From Halanaeroarchaeum sulfurireducens (GTDB taxonomy: Archaea; Halobacteriota; Halobacteria; Halobacteriales; Halobacteriaceae), in the NCBI RefSeq assembly GCF_001011115.1, contig NZ_CP008875.1, forward strand, positions 1 through 64,000: a stretch of 64,000 bases of DNA, given 5' to 3'. Made by a program: the position numbers and the translations under genes. Below are positions 10,623 through 18,100 of this stretch, piece after piece. Under the pieces are notes generated by a model that saw nothing but the letters and a program-made list of their open reading frames with translations, searched no databases and was not told where the DNA came from. Every line of letters begins with the position of its first letter. The first letter of the stretch is position 1.

Positions 10623-10862
10623 TCAGAGATCTTCATTGGAGTAGGCGTTCCCGTCGCTGTCGTAGACTACGTATCCTTCCCAGTCCGTGTCTTCAGGGAT
10701 ACTGTGGATACCGTCGAGAGACTCGTACGTGGCTACTTGTTCGAGTGCTTCACCCGGAGGACTGTTATAGTCGATGCGAACGAGGACGCACCCATTGTCG
10801 GGATACATCGCTTCCCGCTCGCGTCTGCCGGCAGACATCCCCGATGACTCGTCATCAGTCAT
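10623..10862 (-). CDS. Small acidic hypothetical protein
   Basis: This is a 79-residue protein on the strand opposite to the BREX genes, convergent with the nuclease-like gene (21 bases apart). It is acidic and has a compact alpha/beta look, with the pattern CVLVRIDYNSPPGEALEQVA followed by WEGYVVYDSDG, so it appears to be a real protein, not an antisense shadow. An internal methionine at residue 9 is an alternative start. It lies about 70 bases downstream of the TATA-binding-protein gene on the same strand, and the two may be co-transcribed. I do not recognise the family. Its position between a toxic-looking nuclease and a transcription factor makes a regulator or inhibitor role possible, but nothing in the sequence shows this. 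Confidence 0.6.
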   Translation of the reverse strand: MTDDESSGMSAGRREREAMYPDNGCVLVRIDYNSPPGEALEQVATYESLDGIHSIPEDTDWEGYVVYDSDGNAYSNEDL

Positions 10863-10931
10863 GACTCAGTCTTAGACAGAAAGCTCTATGATTGTTTCCC
10901 CGATCGAAAACTCGGCAATGACTGTCTCGAA

Positions 10932-11477
10932 TTACAGAAGGTCATTTACCTGATTCTGGAGGCGGAGAAAGGCTTCTTCGTCTTCTTCAGCAGTACGTCC
11001 ACCCGTGATGACTACTTTCCCACTGGAGAAGACCAACAAGACACAGCGAGTAGAATCAGGCCGATAAATCAAACCGGGGAATTGCTCGGGCTCATATTCT
11101 GTATCTTCTAACCCTAATGCGATCATCAGCGCGTTCAGCTCAATATCTTTCTCAAGTTCCCCGACTGAGACTACGTTCTTCACCTCAAGCGATGGGTCAC
11201 TGAATTCCAGCCCCATCTCTGTGAGATTGGACAAGAACCGATCGTTGACCTGGTACATCGTGTCGAAGTCATCACCTCCACGGAGAATGTATTTCCCAGA
11301 GGTATACAGAATTATTAGTTCGCCGTCTTCTTCGAATCGAAGGAAAGTAGCGTTATTCTCGGGCTCGTAGTTGGCAACGGGCAGCTTTGAGTCATTAGCG
11401 AGTTCCTCAATATCTACTTCAACCCTTAGATCACCTCCTGCCACAATATTCACAACTTCAACTGCTAGTCCACCCAT
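10932..11477 (-). CDS. Divergent TATA-binding protein (TBP) paralogue
   Basis: This 181-residue protein has the two-repeat architecture of archaeal TBP and nearly its usual length (about 185). Repeat 1 runs from about residue 6 (VEVVNIVAGGDL) and repeat 2 from about residue 97 (LEVKNVVSVGEL). Repeat 2 is canonical: YEPEQFPGLIYR and LLVFSSGKVVITGG keep both phenylalanines that kink the TATA box (F133, F150). Repeat 1 has lost them: the first is replaced by asparagine (PENNATFLRF, residue 42) and the second by tyrosine (LYTSGK, residue 58). It should still present a saddle but with altered DNA contact on one side. Haloarchaea are known to carry several TBPs that pair with multiple TFBs. This copy lies inside the BREX locus, antisense to it and divergent from pglX, suggesting a dedicated or regulatory role there. 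Confidence 0.85.
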   Translation of the reverse strand: MGGLAVEVVNIVAGGDLRVEVDIEELANDSKLPVANYEPENNATFLRFEEDGELIILYTSGKYILRGGDDFDTMYQVNDRFLSNLTEMGLEFSDPSLEVKNVVSVGELEKDIELNALMIALGLEDTEYEPEQFPGLIYRPDSTRCVLLVFSSGKVVITGGRTAEEDEEAFLRLQNQVNDLL

Positions 11478-11586
11478 TGCTAGAATACAATAGTTCAGTG
11501 AGGATTACTCTGGTGGAACAGAAGGGAGATGATTGAGCAAACATCCCAGCAACATTAAAGGTGGTCGTGTGATTCGGACATAGCAT
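11458..11586 (-). CDS. Possible 42-codon leader ORF overlapping the TBP gene
   Basis: On the minus strand an ATG at 11586 is preceded by AGGAGGTGATC (11600-11590), a perfect complement of the 16S rRNA 3-prime tail, with about eight bases between GGAGG and the ATG. The frame stays open for 42 codons, running across the TBP start at 11477 and stopping at 11458, so it overlaps the TBP gene by 20 bases in another frame. The predicted peptide is not acidic and matches nothing I recognise, so it may be translated only for its regulatory effect. A shorter alternative ORF (MSESHDHL) begins at about 11578. It is included because such a strong ribosome site is unusual in haloarchaea; translation is not demonstrated. 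Confidence 0.35.
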   Translation of the reverse strand: MLCPNHTTTFNVAGMFAQSSPFCSTRVILTELLYSSNGWTSS

Positions 11587-11589
11587 ACA

Positions 11590-11600
11590 GATCACCTCCT
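11590..11600. promoter_or_regulatory. Perfect Shine-Dalgarno (minus strand) / anti-SD copy (plus strand)
   Basis: The eleven bases immediately before the pglX ATG read GATCACCTCCT on the plus strand, identical to the 3-prime end of 16S rRNA, and AGGAGGTGATC on the minus strand. It therefore cannot serve as a ribosome site for pglX but is an ideal one for the short minus-strand ORF leading into the TBP gene. pglX is presumably translated from a leaderless or near-leaderless transcript. Confidence 0.6.
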
Positions 11601-14600
11601 ATGGCAAGCGATTCTCTATCCCAACGGAAGGCCCAATTGGACAAGGAAGAGCGTGAACACCTCGAAGACGTCGTCAACAAGATGCGCGAGCGCGTCGAAG
11701 ACAACGTCGAGTTCCAGCTAACGCAGAAGGGGCTTGATGACCAACCCGATGACAGCGAGTCGCTAGACGAGGACACTCAGCAGCTCGTAGAGGCTATCGA
11801 ACTCGAAGCAGTCGATGGCCACACCTGGAACGAGGCCTTCGAGCAGTACGTCACCGGCGTCGGATACACGATCGTGAACCGCCTCGCGGCACTCCGGATG
11901 ATGGAGGTCCGGGACTTCATCGACGAGGAAGTCACCGTCTTCAAGGAAAATGGTCTGACGCCCGCTGCCGAGACGCTCGTCAACGAGGAGTTCCTGCTGG
12001 AGGACGAGGCCATCCTCGAAGCCTACCACAATGCCTGCGACGACCTCGCCGAGGAGATTGATATCCTCTTCGACCGCTCCTCCGCCTACAGTTTGATCAA
12101 TCCGGACGACGATACGTTCGGAAACCTCGCAGGGATGCTCGATGAGGTTCCGGACGAGGTCTGGCGCGGCGACGACGTGCTCGGCTGGGTCTACGAATAC
12201 TACAACGTCAAGCTACTCGACGACCTTCGACGGAAGGGCGACCGCGAGGGTCTCGAACCCGAAGACGTTCCGCCGGCGAATCAGTTCTACACGCCTCACT
12301 GGGTCGTCAGAATGCTCACTGACAACTCTCTGGGGAAGCTCTACCTCGAGCACACTGGCGAACTCCAGGATGTCGTCGAGACGCAGGAGGAGTTAACCCC
12401 GGAGGAGCGGAAGAACCGACCGCTCTCTCCCGACGAGTCGCCCGACATTGCCGACTTCTGTACATACCTCGTTCCCTCTGAAGAGGAAGGCGAACCGACC
12501 GACTTCGATCACCCGGAAGAGCTTCGCGTCATCGACCCTGCATGTGGTAGTGGGCATTTCCTCCTGTATGCATTCGACATCCTGGAGCGCATCTGGCGTG
12601 CTGAAACCGACGTGCCCGACGCGGAGATTCCGCGGAAGATTCTAAAGCACAACCTCTTCGGCGTCGACCTGGACATGCGCGCGGTGCAGCTCGCCGCTTT
12701 CAACCTCTATCTGAAGGGCCGCACCCGTGCGGAAGCCGAGGGAGCCGACACCTTCGAAATGCCCGACGTGGGCATCGTCGGCGCCGATGCCACGGTCGCC
12801 AACGTGGAGGGAGTCGAGGCTGTTTTTGACGAAGTGGCTGGCGACGACGAAATTGTCGAGCAGGCCCTGCGGCACATTCTCGACGCCTTCGAAGAGGTTC
12901 ACGGGCTTGGAAGTCTGCTGGACGTGCGCGGCACCCTGGGAGGCCTCTTCGAGGACGACGCCGACATCGGAGGCACACAGTTGACGCTCGGCGACGACCC
13001 ACGGGAGAGCCATACCTTGGGGCAGGTGTTACACAGTCTGCGAATGGCGGTGGAGGAGCACCGAAACCGGGATTCGTTCCTCGCGCAGGACCTGCGGAGC
13101 TTTGTGCGGCTGTTGGATATTCTGGCGCAGGACTACGATGTGGCACTGATGAACCCGCCATATGGATCGCGGAATCGGATGCCTGAGTCGGTGAAAGCGT
13201 ATGTGAAAGAGCACTACTCTTACAAGCCAGACTTCTACATCAACTTCTTCGAAGTGTGTGAGTCCCTCACTAGGGAAGGAGGGCGGATCGGGATGCTCGT
13301 GCCGCGGACCTTCATGTACAAGCGGACATTCGAAGACTTCCGGACGGACTTCATCGGTGAGAAAGGAGCCTTCGATTTCCTCGCAGAGTACGGCATCGGA
13401 GTGCTCGATAACGCAACTGTCCGTACCGTCGGAACCGTCGTGCGGAGGTCCGATACGGACGGGGATCAGGTCGGTGATTTCTACCGTCTTCACGACCTCG
13501 ACAAAGAGCAGAAAGAGTACGGTTTCCTCACCGCGGCGTATACTGCGGACGAGACACACGAGAGCGACCAAATAAAGCGGCATTATCGGGTCCCGATCTC
13601 AGAATTCGCAAAAGTACCCGGCGGACCTATATCGTACTGGGTGCCAGAGTCTGTCCGCGATCTATTCACGTCGGAGTACGCTCTGGACAGCGAGCGAGGT
13701 AACGTCGACAAGCACAGCGCTGGGAAAGCCAAAGTGGGAATGCAAACCGGATACGACGCTCGTTTCGCAAGACAGTTCTGGGAAGTGGGAGACTTCGAGC
13801 AGTGGGCTCCCTACGCGAAGGGAGGAACGGACGCGTGGGTCGTCCCACAGGTAGACGAAGTCCTCTTCTGGTCGGACGAAGGGCGTGAAGTGAGGCGGTT
13901 TGAGGGGTCATACATGCGGAACGATCAGTTCTACTTCTCCGAGGCGCTGGTGTTCAATCGGATAAAGGAGACCGGACGCCGCTTCGGCTACCTGTCCGAA
14001 CACTCCGTCTTCAGTGATACGGGAATGGTGTACATCCCTAACAGTGAGATTTGGAAGATGCTTGGATACACGAATAGTGAACTGATGAACTATTTGATGA
14101 TATCTCTCACCATTGGCCGGCACTGGAATGTCGGAGAAGTCGGCCGTGTTCCGTGGCCGACGCAGTTGGAGTCGGTGGACGAGATTGAAGCGGAAGCGAA
14201 GCGCCAGTACCAGACGATGCTGAACCTCCGATCGATCGATCCGAACAGCCCGTACTATGCCGGTTCATCCCTCTTGCCGGCGGACTACGAACCGAAGCCG
14301 ACAAACCACCCGCATCGCGCAGACGCCGAAGAAGCTATCGAGATTACATTCGACCGGGGTGCACGAGAAAACACGATTCAGGAACTCGCTCGTCATGCCC
14401 AGCGGATGAAATCAACGTACAGGGCCACGCTTGAACGTTCAGCGCACCGAATTGACGACCTCATCTATGCGAAGCTAGGCCTCCCGGAGAAGGTCCGGCC
14501 TGCGATACGGCAGGAAATATTTGTACGAACCGCCGAGGACCCCGAGGATCGCGAGATTCCAGACCCCGAGTCCGTCCCTGAGGTCCCTGAGAACATCGAG

Positions 14601-15926
14601 GAGGAAGTCAAGGACCTCGTCCACCACTTCGCGATGGAGGCCGTCCGCAAAGAGTCAGACGGCATCATTCCACTCCACGGCGATAACCAACCCGAGATGC
14701 TCGACCGCATCGTCGAGCGTTTCGAAGACGCTTACGAAGAGCACGCTGAGGACCGCCTCGTCGAAGTCGACGAAATCCTCGGCGCCAAGTCCGCCACCGA
14801 CGAGGCCTACCCCAACCTCCGAACATTCATCGAGGAGGACCTGTTCGACTATCACGTCGATCGGATGGAGAACACGCCGATCCTCTGGCGGCTCACCACC
14901 GAGCGCCTCATCGCCGACGCGACGGGCGAAGGCTTCGCCTGCTTCGTCGACTACCACAGCCTCGATTCGAGCCTGTTCGATCGCCTCACGAACCAGTATC
15001 TCGAACCGCGGAAGGCCGAACTCCGGGAACGGCGGAGTGCTGCAAACCGCCGCCGGGGCGACGACTCGCTCTCAGCCAGCGAGCAAGCCGAGGCTGCCGA
15101 ACAGTACGACCGCTGTGCGAGTGGACTCGACCAGATCGCCGTCTTCGAGGACGTGCTCCAGGACCTCGGCAGCACTGACGAACGGGACTTCGACGATGAG
15201 GACCGGAAACGCGTCGAGGAACTGGCTCCGAAGATTGCTGCTTTCCGGGAGGAAACCCGCGAGCGCGTCGCGACGCTGGCAGAACTGCGAGAGCGCCAGG
15301 GCGAGGCGTGGTTCCAGGACACGTTTTCGGACAACTTCTGGAATGCCGTCGACGAGTGGCGCGACGAGTGGATCGACGCGCTCAAGGATCTCGAACACGC
15401 CTGCGAGGCATACGCCAAGCCCGTCGACGAACCTGTCGAGGCCCACCTGGCGGACTTATTCGACTACTTCAACTGGCGGCTCAAGGGGTCGGACCACTAC
15501 TCCAGTTCGGGTATCCTGTTCATGACCTATTACTTCGAGCGGGAGGGGGCCGACCTGCTCGACGAGGACGGTCAGCCGTACGACACACTTACCGAGGGGG
15601 AACGGCTGCTCGCCTCGCTCGCAACGGGCCTCGACAATCCAGACGTAGTCGACGAGGGATACCTCGAAGCGATTGCCGACGACGAAGGCGTCGATGACGT
15701 TGCTGACCTCCCGCCGCTTGCTGAATTCAAAGCGCTGGCCGAGGAGATAGACGATCGCTGCCAAACAGTGGACGAGCGTATTCCCTCTGACTGGGCCGAC
15801 CGTGCGCTCTCGGAGATCACGACCGCCGGCTACCAGCCGAATCACAAACACGGCGTCGAAATCAATATCACGCCGCTCGCCGAGGCCAAAATCGTTCCGA
15901 AGACCGTCGACGACAAAGTCCTGTGA
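11601..15926 (+). CDS. pglX: PglX, BREX adenine-specific DNA methyltransferase
   Basis: This 1441-residue N6-adenine methyltransferase supplies the self-marking activity of BREX. Motif I, the SAM-binding loop, is DPACGSGHFLL at about residues 311-321, and the catalytic motif IV is NPPYG at about residue 516. The long N-terminal region (1-300) and the extended C-terminal half should contain the target-recognition and partner-binding parts. The C-terminus (from about residue 880) is very acidic and helical and includes a proline-rich stretch near 965-990. It follows the plus-strand BREX genes after a 1 kb insert with minus-strand genes. The start is set by the first ATG of a long frame; its upstream 11 bases are an anti-Shine-Dalgarno sequence, so initiation is not by SD pairing. 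Its stop overlaps the pglZ frame. Confidence 0.92.
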   Translation: MASDSLSQRKAQLDKEEREHLEDVVNKMRERVEDNVEFQLTQKGLDDQPDDSESLDEDTQQLVEAIELEAVDGHTWNEAFEQYVTGVGYTIVNRLAALRMMEVRDFIDEEVTVFKENGLTPAAETLVNEEFLLEDEAILEAYHNACDDLAEEIDILFDRSSAYSLINPDDDTFGNLAGMLDEVPDEVWRGDDVLGWVYEYYNVKLLDDLRRKGDREGLEPEDVPPANQFYTPHWVVRMLTDNSLGKLYLEHTGELQDVVETQEELTPEERKNRPLSPDESPDIADFCTYLVPSEEEGEPTDFDHPEELRVIDPACGSGHFLLYAFDILERIWRAETDVPDAEIPRKILKHNLFGVDLDMRAVQLAAFNLYLKGRTRAEAEGADTFEMPDVGIVGADATVANVEGVEAVFDEVAGDDEIVEQALRHILDAFEEVHGLGSLLDVRGTLGGLFEDDADIGGTQLTLGDDPRESHTLGQVLHSLRMAVEEHRNRDSFLAQDLRSFVRLLDILAQDYDVALMNPPYGSRNRMPESVKAYVKEHYSYKPDFYINFFEVCESLTREGGRIGMLVPRTFMYKRTFEDFRTDFIGEKGAFDFLAEYGIGVLDNATVRTVGTVVRRSDTDGDQVGDFYRLHDLDKEQKEYGFLTAAYTADETHESDQIKRHYRVPISEFAKVPGGPISYWVPESVRDLFTSEYALDSERGNVDKHSAGKAKVGMQTGYDARFARQFWEVGDFEQWAPYAKGGTDAWVVPQVDEVLFWSDEGREVRRFEGSYMRNDQFYFSEALVFNRIKETGRRFGYLSEHSVFSDTGMVYIPNSEIWKMLGYTNSELMNYLMISLTIGRHWNVGEVGRVPWPTQLESVDEIEAEAKRQYQTMLNLRSIDPNSPYYAGSSLLPADYEPKPTNHPHRADAEEAIEITFDRGARENTIQELARHAQRMKSTYRATLERSAHRIDDLIYAKLGLPEKVRPAIRQEIFVRTAEDPEDREIPDPESVPEVPENIEEEVKDLVHHFAMEAVRKESDGIIPLHGDNQPEMLDRIVERFEDAYEEHAEDRLVEVDEILGAKSATDEAYPNLRTFIEEDLFDYHVDRMENTPILWRLTTERLIADATGEGFACFVDYHSLDSSLFDRLTNQYLEPRKAELRERRSAANRRRGDDSLSASEQAEAAEQYDRCASGLDQIAVFEDVLQDLGSTDERDFDDEDRKRVEELAPKIAAFREETRERVATLAELRERQGEAWFQDTFSDNFWNAVDEWRDEWIDALKDLEHACEAYAKPVDEPVEAHLADLFDYFNWRLKGSDHYSSSGILFMTYYFEREGADLLDEDGQPYDTLTEGERLLASLATGLDNPDVVDEGYLEAIADDEGVDDVADLPPLAEFKALAEEIDDRCQTVDERIPSDWADRALSEITTAGYQPNHKHGVEINITPLAEAKIVPKTVDDKVL

Positions 15927-18094
15927 TCATGCCTGCAACAAAGACCCTTCCACAGTCGGCGACCGAAGTCCTCGAACGAGCAATCGATGATGCACCCGAC
16001 GACGACCCGGTCGTCCTCTGGTGGGACGACGGTGGCTACCTCCGGGACGTCGTCGAGCGCGTGAGTCAATCGCTGGGCTGTGCCTTTTATGCGGCCGAAC
16101 AGACGCCCCTCGAATTGCGTGAAGACGCGCCCCGCGAACAAACCGTCTGGTACGTCCCACAGCCATACACCGACGACGTGGACTGGTTCAGGGACGTCGA
16201 GAACACCGGCGGCGTCATCGAGCAGCACGTCGGCAAACTCGCAGCGCACTGTTTCGAAAACGATCGCTTGCAGGCCGCCTCGATTCGCACGGCCTACGAG
16301 GATGCCGCCGCGGACGACCGCGACCACGTCGCGAATATCCTCCGGCAGGGACTCGACGGCGATGGTGGCTTACCCTCCCTGCAAGCCCTCCAGACGAAGA
16401 TCGTCCTCGACGGCCACGAGGACCCGGTGCAGTTCGTCCTCGAACACGGCGCAGAGAACCTTCCCGAGGACGCCGAGGACCTGTTGAAGATTCGCGACCT
16501 TCTCGTCGACAAAGGCGTCACGGCAGTCGCGGGCGTCACTGACGGGAAGGAACTGGTCCGGCGGACGCGGCGCTGGGCGGTCGCGGAGTGGCTCGTCGAT
16601 GCAGGACTGAATGCATCGGTCCTCGAAGCCGAATACCGACCCGAGTCCCGGTCGGGACTCGGGATCACCCGGCCCGAACTCCAGTCGCTGTTGAGCAAAG
16701 TCGGGGCCGAGCGTTCCGTGGAGCTGGCCGAAATCTATCTCGATCCGAGCACCCGTTTCTGGCACGACGTGTTGCGAACCCACGAGGACCCGTGGACCCT
16801 CGCCGACTGTCCGGTAGATGCCTCCCTCGAACACGAACTCTGGGACGACTGGACGCAGTCCTTCCACGATGGCGAGTACGAGACGTGCGCAACGAAGGCA
16901 TCCAGGCGCCAGGAGCGTCTCGAGAGTGCCTACGGCGACGTTCCGTGGACGCAGGTATGGGCGCAAGCCCTCGAGGTGGCCAACCTCGCCCACGAACTCG
17001 AAACCTGGGAGGAACGCAGTGACACGACCGACGTCGTCGAGCTATACGGCGACGTCGACGACGGGACCTGGCAGATCGACAACGCCGTTTTCAACCTCAT
17101 CATCTCGGGCGAACCCGAGCAATTCCTCCCTGATGAGCATCCCGCGACAGCGACCCTCGACGACGTGCGGACGTCACTGACGGAGTCGAGATACCTCGAA
17201 TACCTCAGTGACCTTGGGGATCTCGTCGTCGATCAGATCGAGGCCGGCTCGCCGTTCGTCGGGGAAAACTACGCCCACCAGTTCTTCAATCAGGAGCAGG
17301 AACACCTCCAGAGTGGCCAGAGCGTTGCGTTATTTATCGTCGACGCGCTGCGCTTCGACCTCGCACACGAACTCGCCGAATCCGTCCGTCGTGAACTCCC
17401 CAGCCTCGAAGTCGACGAGACCCCCTGGGTTGGAACGCTCCCATCGGACACCGAGTTCGGGAAGGCAGCGCTCACGCCCGGCGGCAAGTTCAGTTTCAAC
17501 ATCGAACTCGACGATGGAGAACTCATTCCCGAACGCAACGGCCGCAAAATCACCAACTACCAACGAGAGCAGCTGCTGAAAGACGACGGCTGGAATTACA
17601 TCATGCAGAGTGAGGATCAAGAGTCTGGCTGGGGCGAGACTCGGGTTGCTTTTTACTGGAACGACATCGACAAGGCCGGCGAGGAGGAATTGACCGATTT
17701 CGAGGGCGTGTTCAGCGACCGAATTGACGAGATCACTCGGATCATCCGTGAGAAACTTGGAAATAATGGATTCGACCGTGCCTACATCCTCGCCGATCAC
17801 GGCTTCGTCTCCCTTCCGCAGAACATCGACATCGACGACATCCATCCACCAGATGAAGCCGAAAAGGTGACGCGAAGATGGGTAGCTGGCAAGAATCTTG
17901 ATGAAGATGCACCTGGCGTCCTACTCGACGAGAACGCTCACCTCGGTTATCTTGACGACGAAACGAAGATCAGTGCTCTCGCGGACCCTATTCAACGCTT
18001 CCGCAACCAGGGACTACCGGACGCCCGCTTCTACCACGGTGGTGTTCTTCCGCAAGAGTTTGTACTGAACTTCGTTACGATTACGCAGGAGTGA
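15923..18094 (+). CDS. pglZ: PglZ, BREX alkaline-phosphatase-superfamily protein
   Basis: This is a 723-residue PglZ/BrxZ protein. The alkaline-phosphatase-fold metal ligands are visible: VALFIVDALRFD near residue 471 (first aspartate and nucleophile region), LPSDTEFGKAALTPG near 505-520, and YILADHGF near 622-629 (DHG metal site). PglZ is the signature BREX protein and interacts with PglX; recent work on the family indicates phosphatase/phosphodiesterase-like or nuclease chemistry. The frame opens with GTG at 15923 overlapping the pglX stop; the ATG two codons later (15929) is an equally good start. The next gene begins six bases after its stop, so pglX-pglZ-brxHII are a tight translational unit. 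The family is usually 650-850 residues, so this copy is full length. Confidence 0.92.
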   Translation: MIMPATKTLPQSATEVLERAIDDAPDDDPVVLWWDDGGYLRDVVERVSQSLGCAFYAAEQTPLELREDAPREQTVWYVPQPYTDDVDWFRDVENTGGVIEQHVGKLAAHCFENDRLQAASIRTAYEDAAADDRDHVANILRQGLDGDGGLPSLQALQTKIVLDGHEDPVQFVLEHGAENLPEDAEDLLKIRDLLVDKGVTAVAGVTDGKELVRRTRRWAVAEWLVDAGLNASVLEAEYRPESRSGLGITRPELQSLLSKVGAERSVELAEIYLDPSTRFWHDVLRTHEDPWTLADCPVDASLEHELWDDWTQSFHDGEYETCATKASRRQERLESAYGDVPWTQVWAQALEVANLAHELETWEERSDTTDVVELYGDVDDGTWQIDNAVFNLIISGEPEQFLPDEHPATATLDDVRTSLTESRYLEYLSDLGDLVVDQIEAGSPFVGENYAHQFFNQEQEHLQSGQSVALFIVDALRFDLAHELAESVRRELPSLEVDETPWVGTLPSDTEFGKAALTPGGKFSFNIELDDGELIPERNGRKITNYQREQLLKDDGWNYIMQSEDQESGWGETRVAFYWNDIDKAGEEELTDFEGVFSDRIDEITRIIREKLGNNGFDRAYILADHGFVSLPQNIDIDDIHPPDEAEKVTRRWVAGKNLDEDAPGVLLDENAHLGYLDDETKISALADPIQRFRNQGLPDARFYHGGVLPQEFVLNFVTITQE

Positions 18095-18100
18095 CCCTCT

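Noticed and set aside
14521-15525. Long plus-strand ORF (334 codons) inside pglX
   Set aside because: It lies wholly within pglX in another frame, is extremely serine/arginine/threonine-rich, and is the usual frame shadow of G+C-rich acidic coding sequence.
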